Below are positions 33,134-42,504 of a DNA stretch of 42,618 bases, piece by piece. The stretch is from an uncultured Bacteroidota bacterium (GTDB taxonomy: Bacteria; Bacteroidota; Bacteroidia; Chitinophagales; Chitinophagaceae), in contig CAIRES010000075.1 in the NCBI GenBank assembly GCA_903877645.1, forward strand, positions 1 through 42,618. Reading direction: 5' to 3'. How positions within the stretch are numbered: position 1 is the first letter of the stretch; every line of letters begins with the position of its first letter. Under the pieces are notes generated by a model. The model did not search any database. It saw only the letters and a list, made by a program, of their open reading frames with translations, and was not told the origin of the DNA. A program made the translations under genes and the position numbers.

Positions 33134-33176
33134 AAAAGAAGGGCTAAAGTTTTTTTTCAAAGCCCTTCTTTTTTTT
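33134..33176 (+). terminator. Terminator after porP/sprF
   Basis: AAAAGAAGGGCT (33134-33145) pairs with AGCCCTTCTTTT (33161-33172) over a 15-nt loop, followed by a T run. Confidence 0.8.
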
Positions 33177-33220
33177 AAAACCAATGTATACTTTTATATC
33201 CATTAACAACGCTCACGCAC

Positions 33221-35452
33221 ATGAGAAAAAATTGGCTGTTACTTATTTTTGCAACGATACTCGTTACCGTACAATATAATACATACGCTCAAAGTAAAAA
33301 TAAACAGAAGTATTCCAGCAAACATAATAATCCGATAGACAAGCTGACTGACCGCAGAAAGCTCGGCTATGCTGACGACCTGTTCAAGGCGGGTAGCTAT
33401 TTCGATGCTATCGATTATTACCAACAGTTAAAAGCTGATGATGAGCGTAATGCTTATTACACTTACCAACTGGCGTGGTGCTATCTTTCTACACGTGACT
33501 ATGTGCCTGCTGCGCATTATTTTTCTGAGGCTGATGCCCTTGGTAAAAAGATATACCCACTGGCCAGCTTCTACGCAGGCCGTATGCTGAAACAGCAGGG
33601 CGAGTACCAGGCTTCAATAAATATGTTCAATCATTTTTTGGAGGATAATAAAAAATCATCTGCTTCGGGATCATTCGTTAATCCTGATCCGCGTATCCAG
33701 AACAGCCCCGACAGAACTGTGCCTCCTAAATCAATGAAAGAGGTGAAGAAAAGGGCACAGGTGGAAATAGAAGGTTGTACAATGGCCATCAATTCTATTA
33801 AAGAACCTAAACCGGTAACTGTAATTAACGCAGGCCCTAATGTGAACTCTTCTTATACAGAGCTTTCTCCTTACCCGCTTGGCGATACTGCTTTGCTGTT
33901 CTCTACTATGGGACGTAATGAGGTGATAGAAGCACTGGGTCATGACAAGGCTAACTATAAAGAGCACTTCATGGTGTCGCACAAACAGCCTCATTATGTG
34001 GATTCATTCCAATGGCCTTTAGTGTTTTATGATGGAGGTTTCAGGGATGCATCTGTGCATGAAGGTAATGGCTGCTTCAGCCCCGGTGGCAATAGCTTCT
34101 ATTTTACTAAATGCCAGGAAGGTGATACGCAGGTGATCACTTGCAGCATCTTCGAATCTAAGTATGGTGCAGAAGGCTGGGGCCCAGCTACCCTGGTGGG
34201 AGGTAATGTGAATGAGCCGGGTTCTTCCAATACTATGCCTTTCGTAGCTAAGGTGGGTAAGAAAGATGTACTGTTCTTCTCTTCAAATCGTAAGCTGCAA
34301 AGCCGTGGTGGCTATGACATCTGGTACTCGATCATAGATCCCCGTAATAACTCTTATCGCCGCCCGCAAAACTGTGGTAAGAAGATCAATACTTCGGGTG
34401 ATGAAATCACTCCATATTATGACTCCCGTACCAACAATCTTTACTTTGCAACCAATGGCCTGAAGTCAATGGGTGGATTTGATATCTATGAAGCAAGCGG
34501 AGGCCCTTCACGTTATACAGATGTGCATAACATGGGCTACCCGATCAATACATCTGCTGATGAACTTTATTTCATTAAAGACCCATTGGGCAAACCGGAT
34601 GCTTATGTAGTATCAAACCGTATCGGTTCTTACGCACTGAAAAACCCAACCTGCTGTAACGACATCTGGCGCATACAGTACGAGCCTAAGCTGGCTATCA
34701 TGGGTAAGGTAGTAAGTAAAAGGACTAATGACCTGATGCCACAAACTGTGGTGAAGCTGATCGACCAGAAAGGCGAGATGAACACTTATAATTCTGAGGA
34801 CGGTAATTTCTACTTCAATATCAGCCGCGGCCATTCTTATACAGTTACCGGCGATAAATCAGGATATACTTCTTCCCGTGCTTCAGTAAGCACTATGGAG
34901 ATCAAACGTTCTGACCCGGATGATACCGTAATGGTAACCATCTACCTCGACAGCATCAGAAATAGTTTCAGTGTAAGCAATATCTACTACGATTATGATA
35001 AGGCTACTCTGCGCCCTGAGTCTGTTGCTTCTTTGGATTCTGTGGTTCACTTCCTTTCTGACAACCCTTCTATCACTGTAGAGATATACTCTTATACAGA
35101 TGCGAAAGGTAGCGACGAATATAACCTTGCATTATCACAGCGCCGTGCACAATCGGTTTTGGATTATCTTGAAAAGAACAACATCAACAGGGATCGTTTG
35201 ACCGCTAAGGGCTTTGGTAAGAAAAATGCCGCTGCTCCTAATGAATCAAATGGCAAGGATAATCCGGAAGGACGCCAGCTTAACCGCCGTACAGAGTTCC
35301 GCATCATCACTGATGTGCCTACACGCCGTGTATTGTACAACAGCGCATTGCCGGGCAGCATGGATCAGCAGGAGAAGAACCTCCGTGTAGAACCGGAAGA
35401 TAATGATGAGCCTGCAGGCGCTAAAAAGCCCGATACTAAAAATGACGAATAA
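33221..35452 (+). CDS. PorE-like OmpA-family protein of the T9SS
   Basis: 743 residues with a signal peptide (MRKNWLLLIFATILVTVQYNTYA). Layout: TPR-like helices (about 45-150; YADDLFKAGSYFDAIDYYQQL), a beta-propeller of PD40-type repeats (about 240-490; FYFTKCQEGDTQ, DVLFFSSNRKLQSRGGYDIWY, NLYFATNGLKSMGGFDIYE), a carboxypeptidase-regulatory domain (about 500-580), and a C-terminal OmpA peptidoglycan-binding domain (about 590-705; YYDYDKATLRPES, SYTDAKGSDEYNLALSQRRAQSVLDYL, RQLNRRTEFRI). This order is that of PorE/SprE-like proteins, which link the secretion machine to the cell wall. The tail after 705 is acidic. Confidence 0.88.
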   Translation: MRKNWLLLIFATILVTVQYNTYAQSKNKQKYSSKHNNPIDKLTDRRKLGYADDLFKAGSYFDAIDYYQQLKADDERNAYYTYQLAWCYLSTRDYVPAAHYFSEADALGKKIYPLASFYAGRMLKQQGEYQASINMFNHFLEDNKKSSASGSFVNPDPRIQNSPDRTVPPKSMKEVKKRAQVEIEGCTMAINSIKEPKPVTVINAGPNVNSSYTELSPYPLGDTALLFSTMGRNEVIEALGHDKANYKEHFMVSHKQPHYVDSFQWPLVFYDGGFRDASVHEGNGCFSPGGNSFYFTKCQEGDTQVITCSIFESKYGAEGWGPATLVGGNVNEPGSSNTMPFVAKVGKKDVLFFSSNRKLQSRGGYDIWYSIIDPRNNSYRRPQNCGKKINTSGDEITPYYDSRTNNLYFATNGLKSMGGFDIYEASGGPSRYTDVHNMGYPINTSADELYFIKDPLGKPDAYVVSNRIGSYALKNPTCCNDIWRIQYEPKLAIMGKVVSKRTNDLMPQTVVKLIDQKGEMNTYNSEDGNFYFNISRGHSYTVTGDKSGYTSSRASVSTMEIKRSDPDDTVMVTIYLDSIRNSFSVSNIYYDYDKATLRPESVASLDSVVHFLSDNPSITVEIYSYTDAKGSDEYNLALSQRRAQSVLDYLEKNNINRDRLTAKGFGKKNAAAPNESNGKDNPEGRQLNRRTEFRIITDVPTRRVLYNSALPGSMDQQEKNLRVEPEDNDEPAGAKKPDTKNDE

Positions 35453-35480
35453 TTTGTAGAAGCTATTCTACGTAATAAAC

Positions 35481-35507
35481 AAAAGGTTGCACGTTGTGCA
35501 ACCTTTT
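35481..35507 (+). terminator. Terminator of the PorE-like gene
   Basis: Perfect 12-bp stem AAAAGGTTGCAC (35481-35492) with 35496-35507 over the loop GTT, ending in TTTTG. Confidence 0.82.
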
Positions 35508-35531
35508 GTTACTTTTATAAAAAACTATATT

Positions 35532-35765
35532 ATGCCGCACATTCTTGTCATCATCATCATTGGCGCCATTGCAGGTTGGATAGCCGGCGCACTCGTTAAC
35601 TCGGATAGCAACAGCATCTTGCTGGACATTGTTATCGGTATTGTGGGGGGCTACATCGGCAATCGCCTTTTTGGCAACATGCTGAATATTACCTCAAACA
35701 TTTACATTAACGAGATCATCACTGCGGCTGTAGGAGGTGCTACCTTGCCCTCGTTATCAAACTGA
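35532..35765 (+). CDS. GlsB/YeaQ/YmgE family small membrane protein
   Basis: 77 residues from the ATG at 35532; an upstream reading would begin inside the terminator hairpin and is rejected. Three hydrophobic segments with glycine pairs (IGAIAGWIAGAL, DIVIGIVGGYIGNRLFG, ITAAVGGATLP) fit the transglycosylase-associated/GlsB family, seen in stress responses, with unknown biochemistry. It precedes prmA by 23 bp and is probably transcribed with it. Confidence 0.8.
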   Translation: MPHILVIIIIGAIAGWIAGALVNSDSNSILLDIVIGIVGGYIGNRLFGNMLNITSNIYINEIITAAVGGATLPSLSN

Positions 35766-35788
35766 TCAGAAGGGCTGTATAAGCTAAT

Positions 35789-36604
35789 ATGGAACATTTA
35801 AAAGTAACACTTTCGATCACCTCACCCGATGAGTGTGATATACTCATTGCATTGCTCTCTGGTATTGGGTACGATGGATTTGAAGAAGAGGAGGGGCATC
35901 TGCTGGCCTATATTGCGCAAACAGCATTCAGCGAAGATGAGCTGGCAGAAGTAACCACATCAAGAGGTATAACGTATACTACCGAACTGATAGCCGCACA
36001 AAACTGGAATGCACTGTGGGAATCTAATTTTGAGCCTGTAGTAGTGGATGGGTTTTGTACGATACGCGCTCATTTTCATGATATGGAAATAGCTACTCCG
36101 TATGATATAATGATCACACCCAAAATGTCTTTCGGCACGGGGCATCATGCTACGACGCAGCTCATGATGCAATTCATGAAAGATATTGACCTGAAAGATA
36201 AGACGGTACTAGACTTTGGTACAGGCACCGGTGTGCTGGCCATACTTGCCGAAATGCTGGGCGCTGCTGATATACTGGCTATAGATAACGATGAGTGGTC
36301 GGTGATCAATACACTGGAAAATATAGAACGAAACAGTTGCAATAAGATCACAGTCATGCAGGGCTCATTAGAGATCGCTGACGATTTTCAGCCGGGGATC
36401 ATCCTGGCAAATATCAACCGGCATATTTTATTGCAATATATGCCAATGCTCTATGCAAAGCTGGCAACACAGGGCACGCTGCTGATGAGCGGCCTGCTTA
36501 CGGATGACCGGGAAATAATAATGGAAGCAGCTCTTGAAGCAGGGTTTAAGTATAATGGTCTACGGGAACAGGCGAACTGGATCGCGTTAATTATGGAGAA
36601 ATAG
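35789..36604 (+). CDS. Ribosomal protein L11 methyltransferase
   Basis: 271 residues. PrmA adds methyl groups from S-adenosylmethionine to ribosomal protein L11. The N-terminal substrate-recognition part includes AAQNWNALWESNFEPVVVDGF, the hallmark PKMSFGTGHHATTQLMMQ follows, then the SAM motif VLDFGTGTGVLAILAEMLGA, IDNDEWSVINTLENIERN and the catalytic-region ILANINRHILL. A slightly short but complete version; a few N-terminal residues of longer homologs are missing. Confidence 0.93.
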   Translation: MEHLKVTLSITSPDECDILIALLSGIGYDGFEEEEGHLLAYIAQTAFSEDELAEVTTSRGITYTTELIAAQNWNALWESNFEPVVVDGFCTIRAHFHDMEIATPYDIMITPKMSFGTGHHATTQLMMQFMKDIDLKDKTVLDFGTGTGVLAILAEMLGAADILAIDNDEWSVINTLENIERNSCNKITVMQGSLEIADDFQPGIILANINRHILLQYMPMLYAKLATQGTLLMSGLLTDDREIIMEAALEAGFKYNGLREQANWIALIMEK

Positions 36605-36702
36605 CGGTACAGCACATTTTAATACTAAATAGTTATGAATAAACGTGTTATACAATATAAAGATTGTCTAACCGCCTATTAGGATATTTGATAAAGAAGG
36701 TT

Positions 36703-36710
36703 TAAATTTG
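36703..36710 (+). promoter_or_regulatory. -7 box of plsY
   Basis: TAAATTTG fits TAnnTTTG exactly, 26 bp before the ATG. No clear -33 TTTG at the right distance. Confidence 0.38.
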
Positions 36711-36736
36711 TTTTCTTCAATAACAGAATATCTGAA

Positions 36737-37384
36737 ATGACCATAGCGCTTCTTCTCATTTTAGCATACTTAATAGGTTCAATTCCTACGGCGGTTTGGG
36801 TGAGTAATTGGGTTTTCGGGATCGATATACGTGAGCATGGCAGTGGTAATGCAGGTGCTACAAATGCCTTCAGGGTATTGGGCAAAAAAGCCGGTTGCGG
36901 TGTGATGCTTGTGGATATGCTCAAGGGGTTTCTTGCTGTAAAACTGGCATTGTTATCCGTACTTGTTCCGCTTAGCGAGCCTTTTGTAAATCTCCAGATC
37001 TTTTTAGGCCTTGCCGCTGTTGTAGGCCATATCTTTCCTATTTGGGCCGATTTCAGGGGCGGCAAGGGTATTGCTACTTTGTTTGGGATGATCTTATCCA
37101 TACACCCTATTGTAGCATTAAGCCTTGTGGTAGTATTTATGCTGATGCTGGTGCTCACACGCTACGTATCGCTAAGTTCCATTGTTGCCAGTATTGCTTT
37201 TCCGCTGCTCTTGTTGTCTATCTTTAATGCGCATGCGCAGGAACTTAGCTATAGGTTGTTTGCTATAGCCACAGCCTTTCTTGTAGTGCTCACGCACCAC
37301 AAGAATATCAGCAGGCTCATTAGTGGCAATGAGAATAAAGTGCCGCTTTTCCGTCGCCGGAGAATGCGCGACGATAGGGAATAA
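36737..37384 (+). CDS. Acyl phosphate:glycerol-3-phosphate acyltransferase
   Basis: 215 residues, an inner-membrane enzyme that moves an acyl group from acyl phosphate to glycerol-3-phosphate in the first step of phospholipid synthesis. The three signature loops are visible: YLIGSIPTAVWVS with SGNAGATNAFRVLGKKAG, DFRGGKGIATLFG, and a late LTHHKNISRLISGNENK. About five membrane helices. The stop codon is followed in the same reading frame by the methyltransferase ORF. Confidence 0.96.
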   Translation: MTIALLLILAYLIGSIPTAVWVSNWVFGIDIREHGSGNAGATNAFRVLGKKAGCGVMLVDMLKGFLAVKLALLSVLVPLSEPFVNLQIFLGLAAVVGHIFPIWADFRGGKGIATLFGMILSIHPIVALSLVVVFMLMLVLTRYVSLSSIVASIAFPLLLLSIFNAHAQELSYRLFAIATAFLVVLTHHKNISRLISGNENKVPLFRRRRMRDDRE

Positions 37385-37435
37385 TCAATTCAGCCATTTA
37401 CAACTGATCATATCCGCATACCTCTTTACAAAAAG

Positions 37436-38056
37436 TTGTTCAGCTACATCTATCCGCTTTCCCTCAGGCGGAGGCCGGGAGCAGTGAATCCTGATCTTGA
37501 ACTATTGCTGTATCGCGGCAGGTTGCAATTGGCTACGCCCGATGCATTATACTCAGATGGCGATCACTACACACCTGCGCTGGCGGCACTGGGCTATTTC
37601 AAAGACATACTGCCTGCGGTAAAGACTGTATTGGTGCTGGGTTCCGGATTGGGCAGCACGTTACACATCATCAGGCAGCGTGGGTTTAACACAACTAATA
37701 CACTGGTAGATATAGACGAGGTGGTACTGGGCTGGGCCATGGAGTTTATGGAGGCAGATGTTGCAGCAAATACCACACCTGTTTGTGCCGATGCGTTGGT
37801 ATTTATGCAGCAGAATAAGACTAAGTACGACTTTATATTCATTGATATCTTTAATAACAGGACAGTGCCTGATTTCGTGTGCAGTACTGAATTCTTATCG
37901 CTGTGTGCGGCAGCTATGGCCCCCGGTGGGCATATAGGCTTCAATTACATTGTCAATGACCCTGAGCAGTGGATAGAGGTACAACAGAATTTTAAGTCGG
38001 TATTCCGAAAGCAATATATTATAGAAGACGGAGTGAATAAAATATTTGTGAGCTGA
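37436..38056 (+). CDS. Spermidine-synthase-like methyltransferase, no ATG start
   Basis: About 206 residues. A Rossmann fold of the spermidine synthase superfamily is seen: YSDGDHYTPALAALGYF, VLVLGSGLGSTLHII, TLVDIDEVVLGWA, YDFIFIDIFNNRTVP. The catalytic region is altered relative to true spermidine synthases, and the small size suggests an unknown methyltransferase or aminopropyltransferase. There is no ATG or GTG between the plsY stop (37382-37384), which is in the same frame, and residue 100 or so; only a TTG at 37436 or non-standard starts such as ATT or ATA farther upstream. The homologous region appears to begin near LFSYIYPLSLRR, so the TTG fits well. Confidence 0.72.
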   Translation: MFSYIYPLSLRRRPGAVNPDLELLLYRGRLQLATPDALYSDGDHYTPALAALGYFKDILPAVKTVLVLGSGLGSTLHIIRQRGFNTTNTLVDIDEVVLGWAMEFMEADVAANTTPVCADALVFMQQNKTKYDFIFIDIFNNRTVPDFVCSTEFLSLCAAAMAPGGHIGFNYIVNDPEQWIEVQQNFKSVFRKQYIIEDGVNKIFVS

Positions 38057-38061
38057 AAGTC

Positions 38062-38322
38062 TTAGCTATGCCCGGTCGCTTTCTTCAACTCGCGTAGCCT
38101 GACGCAGTTCAATGTCAGAGAAACCGTGAAAAATATAAGCTGGATCGCAGCAACCATTAGCCAATTGGATGGCTTTCTTTCGCTGATCACTTTCAGCTCT
38201 ATCAAACTGCCTGCAACCATTATGGAGCTGCATACTATTCCTATCAGCAACATTGGCTTTGAATTCATGAAACGCTTTATTTCTTCATCGCTGTAGGACC
38301 TCATTTGTTTTTTTGTTGACAT
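38062..38322 (-). CDS. Small membrane protein, unknown
   Basis: 86 residues with two hydrophobic segments (about 25-45, LLIGIVCSSIMVAGSLIEL, and about 56-75, WLMVAAIQLIFFTVSLTLNCV), probably an inner-membrane hairpin. The N-terminus (MSTKKQMRSYSDEEIKRFM) and C-terminus (LRELKKATGH) are polar and basic. No family recognised. Its stop faces the methyltransferase stop 5 bp away. Confidence 0.6.
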   Translation of the reverse strand: MSTKKQMRSYSDEEIKRFMNSKPMLLIGIVCSSIMVAGSLIELKVISERKPSNWLMVAAIQLIFFTVSLTLNCVRLRELKKATGHS

Positions 38323-38404
38323 TTGTTGCCATCGGGTATATGAAATATACGAGCTGTATATTTTATCTCCCTACCAAAGATAAGAAAATTGAGGAAAGGA
38401 AGAA

Positions 38405-40825
38405 TCAAAACGGATAACCGATTGACGCAAACAAGATAAGGTTATTAGCACGCCAGGTGGAGTTGAAAATATCTATCTGGTTGAATACCCAGCCGTAGTT
38501 GTCGCCTACGTAGGGCTTTTTGACAGGTATTGCGGCTTCGACCCTCAGTGTGAGGAAGGAGGCAATATCAAACCGGAAACCACCGCCCACATCGGCAGCA
38601 ATGTCTTGCCCGAGATATTGGATATCAAAGTTGCCACCTACGTAGCTGGGGTCTTTTTTGGTGAGCCATATATTGCCTGCATCCCCGAAAATAACGCCGT
38701 TCATCTTTACTGCTCCCGCAAAAAGCATGGAGATAGGGAAACGGAATTCACCGTTGAATTCCAGCTTTATATCCCCGGTGCGGTCTATCTGGTCCGTATT
38801 GTTGGTGGTGAGGTCATAAAAGCTGCCGGGGCCGAGTGTGCGTATACGCCAGCCACGCAGGCTATAGGGCCCGCCAACAAAATACTGCTTGATATAGGGC
38901 AACGCATCAGACTGACCATAAGGCAAGCCTACACCTCCATAAAATCGGAATGCAAATACCGAATGGGGCAGTGTAAAATAATGACGGGCATCAAAATCGA
39001 ATTTATAGTATTGGGCATATTGTATCTTGTACAAGTCATTGAGCGCCACGCCCAGTTGGTTGATGCCACTCAGCAATGCTCCCGCTTCCTCCACACCCAG
39101 CTTCAGAAAGGAATAGTTGTGTGCGTGCGTTACTGCAATGTCGTCATAGGTAAAAGTTAGGTTCTCGCCTTCTATAAAATTCTCTTTATAGCTGTTCCTT
39201 AAATAATCATTGGTCGACAATACTTTCTTGAAAGAATCCGTTTCTACGGGCAAGCTGATGATATTGATGAATGCCGGGGATAGCGACCAGGTAATGGTTT
39301 GGGAGCGGTGCCAGCTATAGGTGAAGTTGGCGCTGGTGTTGATCAGTGTAAAATAATTGACACGGTCTATCACATTTTCGCCACCACCAATGATAGTATG
39401 AGGTACGTTATTGTCCTGGAAAAGCGAAGCGGCAAACGGAGAAAGGAACTTAGGAAAATCAATGCTGGCATTGAGCCCGTAATACTTGGTGAGCAGGCTG
39501 AAATTTTTTATAAAATCATTGCCTGTATTATAGGCCAGTTCCACACCGCCGCTCACACCTATGTTGAGCAGGTTGGCGCCTTTGGCAAAGTTCCGGTCGC
39601 GATAATTTACACCTACCGAGTTGCCTAATGAATAAGTGGAGCCACTGGATATCTCATAGTTGGTAGAAAGGTCATGTTTTTTTGCGCGGTTCAGGTAAAT
39701 GTTGCAATTCAACAAACTACTGTTTCGGTTGGCAAGAGAAAACTCAGGGCGCACGTACTGGAATATGCCCAGTTCGCTGAGCTTGGTATAGGTCTTATCC
39801 TGGTCTGCCTGTGAGAATAGTTCACCCGGAGCAATAAAGATATGTTCATCGAGTACCTTGGCGTGAACATAATTTTTATGGAATTTATAAGTGATGCCGC
39901 CAATGTCCTTTTTGATCATTTGGGTATCAGTAAGATCAATAGCATTTTGGTAGTCGGGGTATACGGTCACAGATGCTACAGTATATTTTTTAAAGGACAG
40001 GGTATCATCAGATAGCTGAATGTAACCTGTAATATCTATAGTATGCCTTTTATGCTTTAGGCCTGAGGCCATAAAATGCGCTGCGGCTTCGAAAGGGCTT
40101 TCCACCTCCTTGAAGACTGCCTTGTCCATAGTATCCAGCCCTTTAAGGAAATTCACATTGTCTTGTGTGAATTTGTAATACCCGTTGTTGCGCATCAGTG
40201 AGGTGATGCGGCTTCTTTCGTCATCAAGCTGGCTGTACGTGAATTCCAGTCCTTTGCGCAATATGGTTTCATTGGCATGTGCCGCCATGATTTTTGCAAT
40301 TGCACTATCCTCGATGTTGTAATGCACAGCATTGATAAGGTAGTTTTCCCCGGTATGTACAGTATAGGTTGCGTATGCTTTTTTATGTTTGTAAATGACG
40401 GTGTCTTTTATCTTAGCATAAAAATACCCCTGGTTAAATAAGTAGACTTTCATATTGAGTGTCGACCGGTACATTAAAGACGTGTCTAAAAGCACGGGGC
40501 GTTCTACAGATTTAGATAGCAGTGAATCGGGTCGGCTGCGTAATTTTTCATAACGGCGGTTGTAGCGCCACAATTTTGTCGGTGTACTGAAGGGTAATAT
40601 TTCTGCGCCATCACTGTTTGGCTTTTGGATGATCGCTTTTCCCAGAATATCCTTCATTTCACCTTTGTTCACAATAGGCCGGTCAGATTTTAGGATGACT
40701 TTGTTCTTTCGCAGGAGGTATTGCCCGTCGGGGATGTGTTTTGTACTCTTACAACCATAAAGCACGGCAATAAGCAGCACAAAAAAGATCGCCCCGTGAT
40801 TATTGTTCAGTAGTTTGTAGCTCAT
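38405..40825 (-). CDS. BamA/TamA-family outer-membrane lipoprotein, TamL-like
   Basis: 806 residues from the ATG at 40825; a TTG upstream would add five residues. Unusually for a BamA-type barrel it has a lipoprotein signal (VLYGCKSTKHIPDGQYLLRKN), like TamL of Bacteroidota. Residues about 35-370 contain POTRA-like domains (TYTVHTGENYLINAVHYN; KTYTKLSELGIFQYVRPEF). The rest is a 16-stranded barrel with RGW (SLRGWRI) and a terminal strand ending in Phe (FASIGYPF), the signal recognised for insertion. It should help insert or export outer-membrane proteins. It is divergent from the RNA methyltransferase gene with 36 bp between their starts. Confidence 0.88.
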   Translation of the reverse strand: MSYKLLNNNHGAIFFVLLIAVLYGCKSTKHIPDGQYLLRKNKVILKSDRPIVNKGEMKDILGKAIIQKPNSDGAEILPFSTPTKLWRYNRRYEKLRSRPDSLLSKSVERPVLLDTSLMYRSTLNMKVYLFNQGYFYAKIKDTVIYKHKKAYATYTVHTGENYLINAVHYNIEDSAIAKIMAAHANETILRKGLEFTYSQLDDERSRITSLMRNNGYYKFTQDNVNFLKGLDTMDKAVFKEVESPFEAAAHFMASGLKHKRHTIDITGYIQLSDDTLSFKKYTVASVTVYPDYQNAIDLTDTQMIKKDIGGITYKFHKNYVHAKVLDEHIFIAPGELFSQADQDKTYTKLSELGIFQYVRPEFSLANRNSSLLNCNIYLNRAKKHDLSTNYEISSGSTYSLGNSVGVNYRDRNFAKGANLLNIGVSGGVELAYNTGNDFIKNFSLLTKYYGLNASIDFPKFLSPFAASLFQDNNVPHTIIGGGENVIDRVNYFTLINTSANFTYSWHRSQTITWSLSPAFINIISLPVETDSFKKVLSTNDYLRNSYKENFIEGENLTFTYDDIAVTHAHNYSFLKLGVEEAGALLSGINQLGVALNDLYKIQYAQYYKFDFDARHYFTLPHSVFAFRFYGGVGLPYGQSDALPYIKQYFVGGPYSLRGWRIRTLGPGSFYDLTTNNTDQIDRTGDIKLEFNGEFRFPISMLFAGAVKMNGVIFGDAGNIWLTKKDPSYVGGNFDIQYLGQDIAADVGGGFRFDIASFLTLRVEAAIPVKKPYVGDNYGWVFNQIDIFNSTWRANNLILFASIGYPF

Positions 40826-40846
40826 TTTTGGTAACCGCAATTATTA

Positions 40847-40854
40847 TAGCTTTG
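40847..40854 (+). promoter_or_regulatory. -7 box of the TrmH-family gene
   Basis: TAGCTTTG, an exact TAnnTTTG, ending 7 bases before the ATG, in the 36-bp gap between divergent genes. T-rich bases at 40825-40830 may act as -33. The leader would be very short. Confidence 0.42.
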
Positions 40855-40861
40855 CAGTTCT

Positions 40862-41602
40862 ATGTTATCCAAGGCGCAAAATAAATATATTCGGTCATTA
40901 ACGCATCAAAAATTCAGGAATGAACACGGTATGTTCATTGCCTGTGGCGAAAAGATAGCATATGAATGGCTTTCGGCGGCAGGCCGTGTGGCTATGATCG
41001 TGTCTACAGAAGACTGGGTGGCACAAAACAGCCATCTTATTTCGCGGCACCCCGAGGCTACGCTGCATATAGTAAAGGAAAGAGAGCTGGAGGACATATC
41101 GGCATTGAATACCCCTAATGGTGTGCTGCTGGTGATACCAACTCCGGCAAAAAAGGAAATACCGGCCTTGACGCAGTGGTATCTGGCACTGGACAATATT
41201 CAGGACCCCGGCAATATGGGTACTATCATCCGCATAGCCGATTGGTTTGGTATCAGCAGTATCGTTTGCTCGCCGGGCTGTGCAGATGCATACAATCGTA
41301 AGGTAGTGCAAAGTGCCATGGGCGGTCATTTGCGGGTAAATATCTATGAGGCTGAGCTGCTGCCATTCCTGCAAAACAGTTCTTTGCCTAAGTACGCTGC
41401 TGTGCTGGATGGGGAAAATGTATATAATGCAAAACGGGCAGACGCAGGTATACTCATCATTGGGAATGAATCGAAAGGGATTTCAAATGATGTGCTGGCA
41501 GCAACCACGCATAAAGTCACCATTCCGCGAAAGGGTGGTGCGGAATCGCTGAACGCCGGAGTATCGGCAGGTATCCTGTGTGCGCTGTTACTACCCTGTT
41601 AA
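40862..41602 (+). CDS. TrmH/SpoU-family RNA methyltransferase
   Basis: 246 residues. An N-terminal substrate-binding domain (about 1-95; SKAQNKYIRSLTHQKFRNEHGMFIACGEKI) precedes a SPOUT methyltransferase fold with its three motifs: LDNIQDPGNMGTIIRIADWFGI, ILIIGNESKGIS, and VTIPRKGGAESLNAGVSAGILC. It would use S-adenosylmethionine to methylate a ribose 2'-OH in rRNA or tRNA. The specific target cannot be told. It is divergent from the TamL-like gene. Confidence 0.92.
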   Translation: MLSKAQNKYIRSLTHQKFRNEHGMFIACGEKIAYEWLSAAGRVAMIVSTEDWVAQNSHLISRHPEATLHIVKERELEDISALNTPNGVLLVIPTPAKKEIPALTQWYLALDNIQDPGNMGTIIRIADWFGISSIVCSPGCADAYNRKVVQSAMGGHLRVNIYEAELLPFLQNSSLPKYAAVLDGENVYNAKRADAGILIIGNESKGISNDVLAATTHKVTIPRKGGAESLNAGVSAGILCALLLPC

Positions 41603-41670
41603 AATTTTACTAAGAATAAGGTGCATGTAACTATGGCACAACTATTGAGTCTAAAACATAAACAAGCAAT

Positions 41671-42495
41671 ATGAAAAAGTTATTGGCCGTTATTTTATTT
41701 ATCGGTACCGGGGTTACCGGGGCTATGGCACAGAGTTATATTATAGTGAGCCTGGCAGATGGCAGTCCGCTGAATGTTTCGGTAGACGGGCGTTATTTTA
41801 ATAAAAGAGGCACTTCAGTAACTGTCGGTGACCTGCCACCCGGCAAACACCTGTTGCAGATATATAGTATGAGGACCGACCGCAGGGGCAGGGGTAGGGA
41901 AGATGTTATTTATGAAGGCAAAGTAAAGACCTTTAATGGTATAGTGACGCTACTGACCTATGACCAGGGCAGTGGAGAAGCGATGACAGATCAGCAGGAT
42001 GCTAACGGGTATAATTTCCCGGCACCACAGCGGGCAGCACCGGAAGACGCACAGCAATATAATAGCACTAACCAGCCACCAAATAACGGCTACCTCGGGA
42101 ATAACAGGTTTCAGCAAAATAACAATGGCCAGTACAATAATGACAACGCGCAAAACGGTCAGGATAATACTGATAATGCCCCGGCAGCATCGCCTGTACA
42201 AACAGGCACACTGACCGAGGACAAAATAAAAGACCTGAAAAATAAAGTACAGAATGTAAAGACCGATGTAGAGATCACCAACCAGTTGAAGGCAGCATTA
42301 GAAACAGAGACCATGACCACCTTCCAGGTAAGCGAATTGATGGACCTGCTGAGTTTTGAAAGCAGCAAAGTAGACCTGGCAGAGTGGGCATATTCTAAAG
42401 TAACCGATAAGGACTTTTTCGGCGACCTGAAAAATAAACTGACCTATCAAAATTACCGGGACGACCTCGATAAGTTTATAAAGAGTAAACAGTAG
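41671..42495 (+). CDS. DUF4476-domain exported protein
   Basis: 274 residues with a signal peptide (MKKLLAVILFIGTGVTGAMA). An N-terminal beta domain (about 20-105; SYIIVSLADGSPLNVSVDGRYFNKRG) is followed by an Asn/Gln-rich linker (about 110-175) and a C-terminal helical DUF4476 domain (about 185-274; FQVSELMDLLSFESSKVDLAEWAYSKVTDKDF). DUF4476 is common in Bacteroidota but has no known function. The signal implies a periplasmic or surface protein. A 22-bp repeat follows the stop by 9 bp. Confidence 0.85.
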   Translation: MKKLLAVILFIGTGVTGAMAQSYIIVSLADGSPLNVSVDGRYFNKRGTSVTVGDLPPGKHLLQIYSMRTDRRGRGREDVIYEGKVKTFNGIVTLLTYDQGSGEAMTDQQDANGYNFPAPQRAAPEDAQQYNSTNQPPNNGYLGNNRFQQNNNGQYNNDNAQNGQDNTDNAPAASPVQTGTLTEDKIKDLKNKVQNVKTDVEITNQLKAALETETMTTFQVSELMDLLSFESSKVDLAEWAYSKVTDKDFFGDLKNKLTYQNYRDDLDKFIKSKQ

Positions 42496-42504
42496 TTTTT
42501 TGGT

